The position numbers and the translations under genes are program-made. Below, piece by piece: positions 48,053 to 57,437 of a DNA stretch of 64,000 bases. Location of the stretch: contig NZ_PJBF01000059.1 in NCBI RefSeq assembly GCF_002836505.1, positions 62,001-126,000 of the forward strand, given 5' to 3'. How positions within the stretch are numbered: position 1 is the first letter of the stretch; every line of letters begins with the position of its first letter. Below the pieces are notes generated by a model. The model had not been told where the DNA came from, searched no databases, and worked only from the letters and a program-made list of their open reading frames with translations. Source of the DNA: Psychrobacter sp. Choline-02u-9 (GTDB lineage: Bacteria > Pseudomonadota > Gammaproteobacteria > Pseudomonadales > Moraxellaceae).

Positions 48053-49219
48053 TTAGAAAAGATTCTTTACCCAGCGTACGATATGTTCCCACGTACGGCT
48101 CATAAAGCCTGACTGTTCGATATCATTGGTTGCGATGATAGGAACTGAGGCTACCGCTTTACCATCAATGACAGCCATCATTTTACCAACTTCCTGACCT
48201 TTTTTGATCGGTGCTTCTAAGCTCTCAGGAATATCGACCACTGTAGTGATTTTATTTTTCTGGGTTTTGCTGGTTAGAATTTGCAAGTTGTCGCCAGTTG
48301 CCAGTTCTACCTCGTCAGCTTCTCCAAACCATACTGGAAGCTTGCTAACGAACTGTCCAGCAGGCGCCTTAGTAACCGTTGTAAAGTGCCCAAAACCCCA
48401 GTTAAGTAGTTCGCGTGACTGATCGGCGCGAGCCTGTTGGCTCTTGGTACCCATAATGACAGAGATTAGGCGCATGCCTTCACGGTTGCTTGATGCAACC
48501 AAGCAGTAGCCTGCAGCATCAGTGTGGCCAGTTTTTAAGCCATCAACAGTTGGGTCAGTAATCAGCAGAGCATTACGGTTACCTTGGGTAATACCGTTAT
48601 AAGTAAACTCTTTTTCTGCGTAGATACTATAGTAGTCGCCGCTGTTTTTGATAATAGCGCGCGCGAGTTTAGACAAATCCAAAGCAGATGCTAAATGACC
48701 TTCATCAGGCATACCCGTAGCATTGACAAAGTTAGAGTTCTCCATGCCAATCTTTTGTGCTTGTTCGTTCATCAATATTGCAAACGAGGCTTCGCTACCA
48801 GCAATATGTTCAGCCATGGCTTTTGATGCATCATTACCTGATTGAATAATAATACCGCGTAGCATATCGATGACGCTGGCGGTTTTGTTCACAGGCACAT
48901 ACATACAAGATTGGCTGCTGCTACCACGGCACCATGCGTTTGGACTCATCAATACCTGTTCATCTTCTTTCAGGTCGCCTGATGCTAAGCGTTGCTCAAT
49001 GATATAACTGGTCATCATCTTAGTCAGAGATGCTGGCGGCAGCGCCTCATTGGCGTTCTTTTGAGCCAAAATTTCGCCAGTGTTATAGTCCATCAACACA
49101 TAGGCAGTATTGTCCATTTCAGGTGGTTGAATGGCTGCGTTTGCCACTACTGCACTCATCGAGATACTTACACCAACTACCAGCTGTATCAGCTGATTTT
49201 TTACACGCTTTACTGTCAT
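48053..49219 (-). CDS. dacC: D-alanyl-D-alanine carboxypeptidase, PBP5/6 type
   Basis: Trims the terminal D-Ala of peptidoglycan pentapeptides in the periplasm. A signal peptide ends near VVANAA (residue 29). The three penicillin-binding motifs are SLTK (Ser64), SGN (127) and KTG in LKTGHTDAAG. The C-terminal beta domain ends in an amphipathic helix (RTWEHIVRWVKNLF) that attaches it to the inner membrane, as in PBP5/6. Length 388 aa is normal. The dacC symbol follows usage in related genera; dacA is possible. Confidence 0.93.
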   Translation of the reverse strand: MTVKRVKNQLIQLVVGVSISMSAVVANAAIQPPEMDNTAYVLMDYNTGEILAQKNANEALPPASLTKMMTSYIIEQRLASGDLKEDEQVLMSPNAWCRGSSSQSCMYVPVNKTASVIDMLRGIIIQSGNDASKAMAEHIAGSEASFAILMNEQAQKIGMENSNFVNATGMPDEGHLASALDLSKLARAIIKNSGDYYSIYAEKEFTYNGITQGNRNALLITDPTVDGLKTGHTDAAGYCLVASSNREGMRLISVIMGTKSQQARADQSRELLNWGFGHFTTVTKAPAGQFVSKLPVWFGEADEVELATGDNLQILTSKTQKNKITTVVDIPESLEAPIKKGQEVGKMMAVIDGKAVASVPIIATNDIEQSGFMSRTWEHIVRWVKNLF

Positions 49220-49720
49220 ATATCATTACACCGCATCATGGAACCAAATGTATCTATCGCTTATGTTTTGTACCTATTTCCATACATTATTTTAAGCAGC
49301 ATGTCTTAAATGCAGTGTTTAAAATAATGTATCGATGAAAATAGTAACGCCTACACAATAGACATAAAATTAACGCCTTATCTTAGCAAAATGACTACCG
49401 ATGGGGAATCGATAAATGCAAAAATAAGGCAAGTTTGAAAAGAAAAATGAAGGCCTATCATATATTTATTCTGACTATCATCTGACCAGTCTCTGCAATG
49501 GAGAATTCAACGCTCACAAAAAAGCCTGCTGCACTGCTTGTGAATAACAAGTAAAGTGACAGCAAGCTTTGATGCTACAGACGTCTAAACAACCAGTTGA
49601 TAATATTTGCTTAACCAATGTTATAAAGAGTACATAGCTTTTATTTTATTATCATTGATACCAATATTATTAACACATTAAGCAGAGGACGCTAGTTATT
49701 GAATTAAACTAGCTAGTTGT
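49220..49720. other. Intergenic region upstream of carboxypeptidase gene
   Basis: 501 bases between two minus-strand genes. It must contain the carboxypeptidase promoter. A 12-bp perfect palindrome (AACTAGCTAGTT, 49707-49718) sits just after the stop of the secreted orphan. No further gene or hairpin with T tract was recognised. Confidence 0.45.
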
Positions 49721-50155
49721 CTAATAATCCGCGTTTGCCAAATCTTCACATAGTGCTTTGTTTTCTTGCTTTGAGAATCCCATCGTCCAACTACGAATAC
49801 CTTGTAGTATCTGGCGGTAGTCTTGCTGTGTAGATAGGTATTGAATCGCAGCTTTTGGATCTTCTAGAGAAGGCATTAGCTCATGCAGCTGTACAGTGTA
49901 CGACTTATAGAACCGCTGTTTTTGCTTACCATTTAGCATGGGTGGGCATATCTCTGATAGTACCTGCATCACCGCAATTTCGTGCTTAGTGATATTGATG
50001 CCAGACATGTCTAGCGGAATGGTAGTGCCAGAGTTATTCGCAGCATTAGAAGCTTGAGACAGCATAGCAACAGACGTTATCAGTCCTGCAATCCCAACTT
50101 TTGAGGCAGTATTTGCTATCACAGAAGCTATAGATAATATCGATTGTTTATTCAT
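49721..50155 (-). CDS. Small secreted protein of unknown function (MCR_0457-like)
   Basis: 144 aa. A signal peptide (GIAGLITSVAMLSQASNA) is followed by a mature part of about 105 residues, mostly helical by composition. It has just two cysteines, in SEICPPM and KALCEDL, possibly one disulphide. It may belong to the small MCR_0457 family seen in Moraxellaceae; this is from memory and tentative. It stands alone, with 500-base non-coding stretches on both sides. No function can be assigned. Confidence 0.65.
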   Translation of the reverse strand: MNKQSILSIASVIANTASKVGIAGLITSVAMLSQASNAANNSGTTIPLDMSGINITKHEIAVMQVLSEICPPMLNGKQKQRFYKSYTVQLHELMPSLEDPKAAIQYLSTQQDYRQILQGIRSWTMGFSKQENKALCEDLANADY

Positions 50156-50696
50156 TCAGTATTACACTCGCTCGTCTTTATTTAATGGTCATATGTTAAT
50201 CGGTAAAAAAACAAAAGTCACACAAAATATTGATTTATGTGTAGATATCTTGTGAGCCAAAACCATTTTTTAGCAACATATCAGTAGCATACCCTAATGA
50301 CGTTACTTCAGTATCAGTACATCGGTTTGTATTGTTGTGGGGTGTTGCGTATTGTAACGCGATGCTGAATCTACTGGTTGTCATCCGCTCTATACAAATA
50401 TTTGTCACGTTATTTTTCTCATATAATCATTAGCATAAGAAGAACATGATACTTTGCTAATGACAGGGTTCGTGTCTGTATATTATTCAGTTATAATCGC
50501 CCATGCTATCAAAATGATACTTTTTCGTTAGACTGAGATGTCATGTCATTGAAGAATTAGAGTATCATGTTTTCATTTTAAATATGATCATCGTATTTTT
50601 ATGCCATATCTTGAACAGACATGGCGCGATAGTAGAATTACCAAATAGAGATGTAGAAAGACAGCTAATAAAACATTAACCACATACTGAGTAGAA
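50156..50696. other. Intergenic region between secreted orphan and surE
   Basis: 541 AT-rich bases between divergent genes. It presumably carries promoters for both. No gene, tRNA or strong hairpin was recognised. Confidence 0.45.
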
Positions 50697-51515
50697 ATGA
50701 GATTTTTAATTAGTAATGATGACGGTGTATATGCGCCAGGATTATTGGCACTATCTCAAGCATTATCGACTATTGGTGAAGTGATGGTCGTCGCCCCGAA
50801 CGATGAACAAAGCGGTTATGCCAGTGCATTAAGTGTTTCAAGACCACTGCATACGCATCAGCTGCCTTCTGGATTTGTAGCGGTAAATGGTTCACCAGCT
50901 GACTGTGTTTATTTGGCCCTGCATGAGTTATATCGTGGTAGTGACTTTGACTGCGTGATTACAGGTATCAACTCAGGGGCTAACTTGGGACAGGATGTGA
51001 TGTTCTCTGGTACGTTCGGTGCTGCATTGACGGCGCAACTATCTGGTATCCCTGCTATAGCAACGTCTTTGGTAGGTGGGGGTGTCAAAAATGGCGGGCA
51101 AGAATCAGCCAGTGATTATCAAGTGGCCGCACATGAAATCGTCAAACTGCTTACCGAGACTTCGGTTTTAGAGCTGCTCAAAAATTTGCCCTATCATGTA
51201 TTAAACGTTAATATTCCTGATGTGCAGCATGCTGACGGTATCAAGGGTCGAAAAATAACCTCGTTAGGACATAAGCAAGCTGCTCAGCCAGTACGCCATA
51301 TGATAGATCCACGCGGCCGAGATGCATACTGGTTGTCTCTACGCAAAGGTAAAAATGAGCGACCATTAGAAACGTCAATCGATGCGGTACAAGCAAAGCA
51401 GGATGTGATGACAGATTATCAGGCTGTAGCGGCAGGGTATGTCAGTTTATCACCAGTACGCCTACATCATACGCCAACGGCAGCGCTGGAGAGATTATCA
51501 ACACTCGCGCTATAA
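50697..51515 (+). CDS. surE: 5'/3'-nucleotidase SurE
   Basis: Metal-dependent nucleotidase acting on nucleoside monophosphates, linked to stationary-phase survival. FLISNDDGVYAPGL carries the metal-binding Asp-Asp pair, APNDEQSGYA and NGSPADC follow, and GINSGANLGQDVMFSGTFGAA is the third motif. Length 272 aa is close to normal. It is followed by the NlpD-like gene, as in other gammaproteobacteria, but pcm is not present between them. Confidence 0.95.
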   Translation: MRFLISNDDGVYAPGLLALSQALSTIGEVMVVAPNDEQSGYASALSVSRPLHTHQLPSGFVAVNGSPADCVYLALHELYRGSDFDCVITGINSGANLGQDVMFSGTFGAALTAQLSGIPAIATSLVGGGVKNGGQESASDYQVAAHEIVKLLTETSVLELLKNLPYHVLNVNIPDVQHADGIKGRKITSLGHKQAAQPVRHMIDPRGRDAYWLSLRKGKNERPLETSIDAVQAKQDVMTDYQAVAAGYVSLSPVRLHHTPTAALERLSTLAL

Positions 51516-51650
51516 ATTCTATAAGATATAGTCCATACCGGCTTATTAAACACTGACGTGTTATGAGAATATCAGAAGACTCTTGTATGATATCAAGCGC
51601 TTTTGAATGATTAAACAATGAATGAGCAACACAAAGAATAGGAACCTTGT

Positions 51651-52439
51651 ATGAAAAAAATCATAGCTGGATCGCATCTTGTTAAAGCCGCGTTGATTGG
51701 TACTATGGCAGTCGCTACTCTATCTGTCGTTGGCTGTGCAACGAAGCCTACCTATCAATCAGCAAACCAAGCAGGTCCTAAGATTATTACTAACGCGCAA
51801 GGCGTCCCTAACTATCACCGAGTACAACGCGGCGATACGGTCAGCCAGATTGCAGCGCGTTATCGTCTGAACTACCGTCAAATCGGAGCGATGAACAATC
51901 TAGATAGTAAATACACCATCTATAGTGGCCAATGGCTCAAACTATGGCAAGGCAATGTGGCCACCACTGCAAGTAACAATAGCTACAGTGCTCCAGTTCA
52001 AACGCAACCAACTTATACGCCACCTGTGACCCAATCTCAAATACCAGCCTATGAAGCCACTGCCAACTCGACCTCTGGTTATGATTATCCTACGCGTAAC
52101 CCAGTGACTCGTAATATTGACCCTGCTGCGGGTAATATGGGAATGTGGTTTGCGGGCAAGGTTGGTGATCCAGTACTTGCCAGCCAATCAGGAACTGTGC
52201 TTTACTCAGGCAACGGTCTGCCAGAGTATGGCAATCTAATTATGATTCGTCATAGTGATAACTACATCACAGCCTACGCGCACAATAGCCAATTATTGGT
52301 GCAAGAGGGCGATACAGTACAGCGTGGCCAACGTATTGCTAGTATGGGTAGCAGTGGTCAGACCAATGAGGTAGGCTTAGAGTTTCAAGTTCGCTTAAAT
52401 GGTAATCCTATTGACCCACGTAGCGTACTTGGGCGTTAG
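51651..52439 (+). CDS. nlpD: NlpD-like lipoprotein (LysM and LytM/M23 domains)
   Basis: Envelope lipoprotein that activates cell-division amidases. The lipobox VVGC puts the lipidated cysteine at residue 29. A LysM domain (HRVQRGDTVSQIAARYRLNYRQIGAMNNL) precedes a Pro/Thr/Gln-rich linker and an M23-type domain (GNLIMIRHSDNYITAYAHNS, GSSGQTNEVGLEFQVRLNG). The metal ligands of active M23 peptidases look incomplete, as in NlpD/EnvC activators that do not cut peptidoglycan. Length is 262 aa. Confidence 0.9.
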   Translation: MKKIIAGSHLVKAALIGTMAVATLSVVGCATKPTYQSANQAGPKIITNAQGVPNYHRVQRGDTVSQIAARYRLNYRQIGAMNNLDSKYTIYSGQWLKLWQGNVATTASNNSYSAPVQTQPTYTPPVTQSQIPAYEATANSTSGYDYPTRNPVTRNIDPAAGNMGMWFAGKVGDPVLASQSGTVLYSGNGLPEYGNLIMIRHSDNYITAYAHNSQLLVQEGDTVQRGQRIASMGSSGQTNEVGLEFQVRLNGNPIDPRSVLGR

Positions 52440-52508
52440 ACTTAAATAATAGCTACGGATAGCTTGGCCACTGTGAGCCATTTTATTTATTCATGTTTGA
52501 GATTTTTT

Positions 52509-53807
52509 ATGAGATTAAAAAAGCAATACCTCACCCTTATGCCAGCATTAGTGATGGTCGGGTGTACAAGCCAGCAGGCAATGCAAAGTAAGCCTGTTCG
52601 TCAAGGCGGCGTTGAGATTACTCAAACCCAAACCGTTCAGGTCAAACCAACACCTGCACCAGTCGTAAAACCGCAGCCTGCGCCCAAGCCTAGCTATAGT
52701 AGCTTTTCTGATTGGAAGTCAGACTTTTCTATGCGTGCCATATCGTCAGGCTATGATGCCCAAGTTATTGGTCGATTGCTTGATTCTGCTTATCTAAACC
52801 AGCAAGTCATCTCATTAGATTCAGGTCAGCCCGAGTTTTCCAAGATGCCGTGGGAATACGTAGATTCTGCGGTATCAAGTGGACGCGTCAGTGTAGGGAA
52901 GCGTAAATTTGCCGAGCAGCGTGCTTATTTGTCTCAGCTAGAGTCTCAGTATGGGGTCAATGCAGAGATTATCGCTGCGATATGGGGCATGGAGTCATCG
53001 TATGGCGCTGTGACCGGTAATAGTGATTTGCCAAGTTCGCTTGCCAGCCTTGCCTATGATGGTCGTCGTCAAGAGTTTGCTGAAACGCAGTTGCTATCGT
53101 TAGCGACACTGCTACAACGCGGTGATGTATCATGGTCACAGTTGGACGGTTCTTGGGCAGGTGGTATGGGACAAACCCAGTTTATCCCTGAGACTTGGCT
53201 CAAACAAGGGGTCGATGGTGATGGCAATGGGCATCGCAATCCTTGGGCGACTGGTGATGCACTAGCCTCGACGGCCAACTATCTTAGCAATTCAGGTTGG
53301 GTTCGTGGCTTAGCACCGTTTTATGAGGCAACGGTGCCAGCATCGTTTGATTACTCAGTGGTTGGTAGCAAACAACCTGCTGCTAGATGGGCTGCGATGG
53401 GTGTCGATACGATAGCGGACGTTTACCTAGATGCCAATACTCAGATGGAGCTATGGTTACCCGCTGGTAAGGATGGTCCAGTATTATTGCTAAGCCCAAA
53501 CTTTGATGTGATTAAAGTCTATAACAACTCATCAAGTTATGCGTTGGGTGTCAGTCTGCTAGGCAAAACGATTAATGGACAAAGCGGTTTGCAAAAATCT
53601 TGGCCTCGTTATGAGCGTCCATTATCGACCACGCAAGTGACTAATTTACAACGTCGTTTGACTAGTATGGGTTACGATACCAAAGGCGCTGATGGTATCG
53701 TGGGTACCAATACTCGTATGGCATTCCAGCGTTGGCAAGCAGATAATGGTCAAACGCCAGATGGATTTATTACTCAAAACAGTGCGTCCTCACTGGCTGG
53801 ATGGTGA
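52509..53807 (+). CDS. Lytic murein transglycosylase, MltB family, with peptidoglycan-binding domain
   Basis: Cleaves peptidoglycan glycan strands in the periplasm. Starting at ATG 52509 (the frame opens at 52464) gives a compact lipoprotein signal with lipobox MVGC and lipidated Cys19. The SLT/MltB domain shows AIWGMESSYGAVTGN (catalytic Glu), WAGGMGQTQFIPETWL and DGDGNGHRNPWATGDALASTANYL. The last 65 residues are a PG_binding_1 domain (NLQRRLTSMGYDTKGADGIVGTNTRMAFQRWQ contains its core). It sits where rpoS usually follows nlpD in other groups. Confidence 0.92.
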   Translation: MRLKKQYLTLMPALVMVGCTSQQAMQSKPVRQGGVEITQTQTVQVKPTPAPVVKPQPAPKPSYSSFSDWKSDFSMRAISSGYDAQVIGRLLDSAYLNQQVISLDSGQPEFSKMPWEYVDSAVSSGRVSVGKRKFAEQRAYLSQLESQYGVNAEIIAAIWGMESSYGAVTGNSDLPSSLASLAYDGRRQEFAETQLLSLATLLQRGDVSWSQLDGSWAGGMGQTQFIPETWLKQGVDGDGNGHRNPWATGDALASTANYLSNSGWVRGLAPFYEATVPASFDYSVVGSKQPAARWAAMGVDTIADVYLDANTQMELWLPAGKDGPVLLLSPNFDVIKVYNNSSSYALGVSLLGKTINGQSGLQKSWPRYERPLSTTQVTNLQRRLTSMGYDTKGADGIVGTNTRMAFQRWQADNGQTPDGFITQNSASSLAGW

Positions 53808-53914
53808 GGTAGGCTGAGGGTATTTATACATTGTATAAAAGCGGCTCTTTTTAATCGTGCTTAGCCATTATTAATTAGCCACTAGCCAACAAACGATAAT
53901 TTACTTTGTTCTAC

Positions 53915-53944
53915 AAAAAGCACCTTGCCAAGGTGCTTTTTTTG
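53915..53944 (+). terminator. Terminator after transglycosylase gene
   Basis: AAAAAGCACCTT (53915-53926) pairs with AAGGTGCTTTTT (53930-53941) around a GCC loop, followed by further T residues. Confidence 0.87.
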
Positions 53945-54183
53945 TCTCAATCTATGTCTGATTTTGCTGACACCTTTAACACGATGGACAATGCAATAAA
54001 TATCAAATATTAAGACCAGTGTAATCTGGCTTTATTCAAAACTTATCAGGACAAGGTTAATACAAGAAAGTTGATACTTTGAATGATAGACTCTAGATAA
54101 TGTGTTTTTTGACGATGACTTTTACTCATAGTTTTCAGTGACAGTCTTTAATGACTATTTTTAATAACAGTTTCGATTACGAA

Positions 54184-54213
54184 TAATTAGAACGACAGTA
54201 ATTAGAACGACAG
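54184..54213. repeat. 15-bp tandem duplication just before moeA
   Basis: The unit TAATTAGAACGACAG occurs twice in direct succession with no mismatch, ending 15 bases before the moeA start codon. Confidence 0.85.
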
Positions 54214-54228
54214 AAAGAGCGTGACCTT

Positions 54229-55524
54229 ATGATTACCATGGAAGAATTACAAGCTGCGATACAGCAACGGATAGATAATTATCATATTACTGACTTTCCA
54301 CTACAAAAAAGAGCCGTCAATACTCTAGAGTTACTGGGCAGCCTAAACCATATACTGGCTCAAGATATTGCTTCGCCCTTTGATGTGCCGCGACAAAACC
54401 TGTCTGCAATGGATGGTTATGCGATTGCCAAAGGTAGTGAGTTATCAGAAAACAGTACTATCGAAATCATTGGCGAGTCGCAAGCTGGCAGTGCTTATAC
54501 TGGTAAGACAGCAGCAGGGCAAGGGGTACGTATTTTTACGGGTGCAGTCGTACCAGATTGCTGTGATGCGGTCATTATGCAAGAGAATACGAATTTTGCA
54601 GATATCAGAGCAACCATTGATAAATCTCGACCTTATAACATTACGCTCACGCAAACTGCCGAAGTTAACAATAATATCCGCTCACAAGGCGAAGAGATTG
54701 AGTCTGGCGAAGCCGTACTAAAAATTGGCAAACGCCTCAATTCTGCCGATATTAGCTTACTTGCCAACCTAGGTATTAGCCAAGTGTACGTGTTCCAGCC
54801 GCTTGTCGTAGGTGTGTTAGCAACAGGTGATGAGCTCGTAGCTATTGGCTATGAGCTGCAAAGCCTAGCCCAAATATATAACTCTAATACTCCGACGCTC
54901 AAAAGCTTGCTATCAGATCTGCCTATCACTATTCGTGATTATGGCATTATCCCTGATAACCTAGAGCAGACAACTATCGCAGTCAATGAGGCCATGCAGG
55001 ACTGTGATGTACTGATATCGACGGCAGGTGTCTCAGTGGGTGACTATGATTTTTTGACCACTGTGATTGAAACACTAGGTCAGATTAACCATTATAAAGT
55101 GGCGATGAAGCCTGGTAAGCCTTTCGTATTTGGTGAATTGAATAAAAATATTGATAAGCCGGTATTGTATTTTGGCCTACCGGGCAATCCGCTCTCTACG
55201 GTTGTGGGTACGCTACAGTTTGTGATACCTGCATTGTGGCAAATGTCAGGTGCTAGCGTGTCAGAGCAGCCGATGCCGCTAACGATCAAAGCCAAACTGA
55301 TCAGTGACATTAGAAAATCTCCCGGCCGCAAAGACTTTCAGCGTGGCGTATTGTCACGAGATGAGACAGGTCATTATCAAGTTGAGTGTTTCTCAAGACA
55401 GCAGTCACATAGAGTCAAACAGCTGAGCCGTGCCAATTGCTTTATTGTATTGGACAAAGACAGTGGGAACGTAGCAGCTGGTAATGACGTCGTTGTACAA
55501 CCGTTTCCTTGGCTACATCGCTAA
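54229..55524 (+). CDS. moeA: Molybdopterin molybdenumtransferase MoeA
   Basis: Inserts molybdate into adenylylated molybdopterin, the last general step of Moco synthesis. PRQNLSAMDGYAI is the N-terminal signature, VGVLATGDELV and YNSNTPTLKSLL the MoCF domain, and STAGVSVGDYDF, KVAMKPGKPFVFG and GLPGNPLSTVVG the active-site loops. Length 431 aa is normal. It begins a nine-gene co-directional molybdenum cluster. A second ATG three codons in is possible. Confidence 0.96.
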   Translation: MITMEELQAAIQQRIDNYHITDFPLQKRAVNTLELLGSLNHILAQDIASPFDVPRQNLSAMDGYAIAKGSELSENSTIEIIGESQAGSAYTGKTAAGQGVRIFTGAVVPDCCDAVIMQENTNFADIRATIDKSRPYNITLTQTAEVNNNIRSQGEEIESGEAVLKIGKRLNSADISLLANLGISQVYVFQPLVVGVLATGDELVAIGYELQSLAQIYNSNTPTLKSLLSDLPITIRDYGIIPDNLEQTTIAVNEAMQDCDVLISTAGVSVGDYDFLTTVIETLGQINHYKVAMKPGKPFVFGELNKNIDKPVLYFGLPGNPLSTVVGTLQFVIPALWQMSGASVSEQPMPLTIKAKLISDIRKSPGRKDFQRGVLSRDETGHYQVECFSRQQSHRVKQLSRANCFIVLDKDSGNVAAGNDVVVQPFPWLHR

Positions 55525-55646
55525 TTCATCGTTTGCCAATTTATTGTAAGGTGGTCGCACAAAATCAGAGAGTAACCTTACACTGGTATGCTAAATACGA
55601 ATAACAAAGTAGTGCTTATAGTAAGTAGTACTGATGGCAGTAACAT

Positions 55647-56759
55647 ATGATTGATGACAACATAGATGACAAACACAAAATAGACAGTCCACAACTATAT
55701 TCACCGAGCTTGGCACCGGCATTATCTGATGGCCACATAGAGTCTTCCTTGATCGTGCCCACTGAGCAGATGAGTGACTATCACCAGCCGCTAACCGATG
55801 GATTTGCACGGCGTCTGACATACTTGCGTCTATCTATTACTGACTTTTGTAATTTTCGCTGTGAGTATTGCCTGCCAAATGGCTATCAAGGTAAGCGCCC
55901 TGATGATGAGCTGAGTATCTCTGAAATTGCGACCTTGGTGCGCGGCTTTGCTCAAGTAGGTACTAAAAAAGTTAGAATTACGGGCGGTGAGCCCTCTATT
56001 CGTCGTGATGTTGTCGAAATTATCGAAACAATTAAGCAAACTGACGGTATCGAGACGGTCGCGATGACCAGTAACGGCTATAAATTGGGTAAACATACAG
56101 CCAACTGGCAAGCTGCTGGACTTGATCAGCTCAATATTAGTATGGACAGCTTCGATGCCGCTACCTTTCATAAAATGACAGGCTTTGATACCTTACCGCA
56201 GATATTGGCTGACATGGATACATTATTAGAAACGACTGATATCAAACTCAAAATAAATAGTGTTTTGATGGCAGAGACTGCTTTTGAGAACTTAATCACG
56301 GCAATCGACTATGTCAAAGACAGACAAGTAACCTATCGCTTTATTGAATTTATGCAGACCAGTGATAATAGCGATTTGTTTTTTGCTCAGCATGCCCAGT
56401 CTGATATTATCACTGATTACTTGTTAGAAAATGGCTGGCAGCCGCATGAGCGCGGTAGTGCCGATGGCCCAGCAGTAGAGTACAGCCACCCTGAGTATGT
56501 CGGTCGTATCGGTATGATTGCCCCATATGCGGCGCACTTCTGTGATACCTGTAACCGCTTGCGCGTAAGCAGCCAAGGCAAGGTGCATTTGTGTCTGTTC
56601 GATCAAGGCAACTACGACATCCGTCCATACTTACAGCAAAACGATATCCAAGGATTGGTGAATACTTTACATAGCTTTATGCCAATCAAGCCTGAGCATC
56701 ATCATCTGCATAACTCTAACAGTGGCATCATGCACAATCTGTCGATAATCGGCGGATAA
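55647..56759 (+). CDS. moaA: GTP 3',8-cyclase MoaA
   Basis: Radical SAM enzyme that cyclises GTP, the first step of Moco synthesis. The SAM cluster motif is CNFRCEYC; a second cluster is bound by CDTCNRLRVSSQGKVHLC, and the chain ends in the Gly-Gly needed for activity. From ATG 55647 there are about 45 residues before the usual MoaA start region (DGFARRLTYLRLSITDF), longer than typical; the ATG at 55770 (MSDYHQP) would give a standard length. The ribosome site is weak for both. MoaC, further on, acts on its product. Confidence 0.95.
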   Translation: MIDDNIDDKHKIDSPQLYSPSLAPALSDGHIESSLIVPTEQMSDYHQPLTDGFARRLTYLRLSITDFCNFRCEYCLPNGYQGKRPDDELSISEIATLVRGFAQVGTKKVRITGGEPSIRRDVVEIIETIKQTDGIETVAMTSNGYKLGKHTANWQAAGLDQLNISMDSFDAATFHKMTGFDTLPQILADMDTLLETTDIKLKINSVLMAETAFENLITAIDYVKDRQVTYRFIEFMQTSDNSDLFFAQHAQSDIITDYLLENGWQPHERGSADGPAVEYSHPEYVGRIGMIAPYAAHFCDTCNRLRVSSQGKVHLCLFDQGNYDIRPYLQQNDIQGLVNTLHSFMPIKPEHHHLHNSNSGIMHNLSIIGG

Positions 56760-56888
56760 AAAATTTTGAGTCTGCAATCATGACGCTGATAGTGATTGTC
56801 TTCCAGTGCAATCGTTTTTCTACATAAATTTTTTTAATACAACTGCTTTTTAATACAATTATAAAATGACATCTATAAAGGATTATTT

Positions 56889-57419
56889 ATGAGTAAGCCT
56901 GCTGCACAATTTACACCGCTTAATATTGCTGTATTGACCGTTTCTGATAGCCGTACGCTGGCAGAAGATACATCAGGTCAGTACTTAGTAGATAGCTTGA
57001 CTGAAGCAGGGCATCATTTGGCAGATCGCCAACTAATCACCGACGATATTTACCAGATTCGCGCAGTCATCAGTGGTTGGATTGCTAGTCCAGACGTTCA
57101 TGCGGTTATCACCACTGGCGGCACAGGGTTCTTCATCAGAGATAGCATGCCAGAAGCTGTGAGTGTGCTGTTTGATAAATCAATCGATGGTTTTGGTGAA
57201 ATGTTCCGTTTAATCTCAAAAGATGAAATCGGTATGTCTACCGTACAATCGCGAGCAGTTGCTGGTATGGCCAATGGTACGGGTATATTTTGTCTACCAG
57301 GTTCTTCTGGTGCTTGCCGTACTGGTTGGGAAAATATCTTAAAGGATCAGTTTGATAGTCGTACTCGTCCGTGCAATTTTGTACCGCATTTTTTGGCACA
57401 AAACCCCAGCCATGATTGA
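56889..57419 (+). CDS. moaB: Molybdenum cofactor biosynthesis protein MoaB
   Basis: MogA/MoaB-type MPT adenylyltransferase-like protein of 176 aa. LTVSDSRTLAEDTSGQ and VITTGGTGFFIRDSMPEA are the characteristic substrate-binding segments, and FCLPGSSGACRTGWENIL follows. AAAGGATT precedes the ATG. The short E. coli MoaB is inactive as an adenylyltransferase, so this protein or a MogA elsewhere may do that step. Confidence 0.94.
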   Translation: MSKPAAQFTPLNIAVLTVSDSRTLAEDTSGQYLVDSLTEAGHHLADRQLITDDIYQIRAVISGWIASPDVHAVITTGGTGFFIRDSMPEAVSVLFDKSIDGFGEMFRLISKDEIGMSTVQSRAVAGMANGTGIFCLPGSSGACRTGWENILKDQFDSRTRPCNFVPHFLAQNPSHD

Positions 57420-57437
57420 GTTATAAATAATTGACCT

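Larger units (their letters stand above)
53808..54228. other. Intergenic region upstream of the molybdenum cluster
   Basis: 421 bases with a terminator at 53915-53946 and a 15-base tandem repeat at 54184-54213. The cluster promoter should lie between them; no Moco riboswitch or ModE site was recognised by eye. Confidence 0.5.

Noticed and set aside
48992..49338. Two overlapping plus-strand frames of about 100 codons opposite the carboxypeptidase gene
   Set aside because: They are antisense to the signal-peptide end of a clear gene and share no family features.
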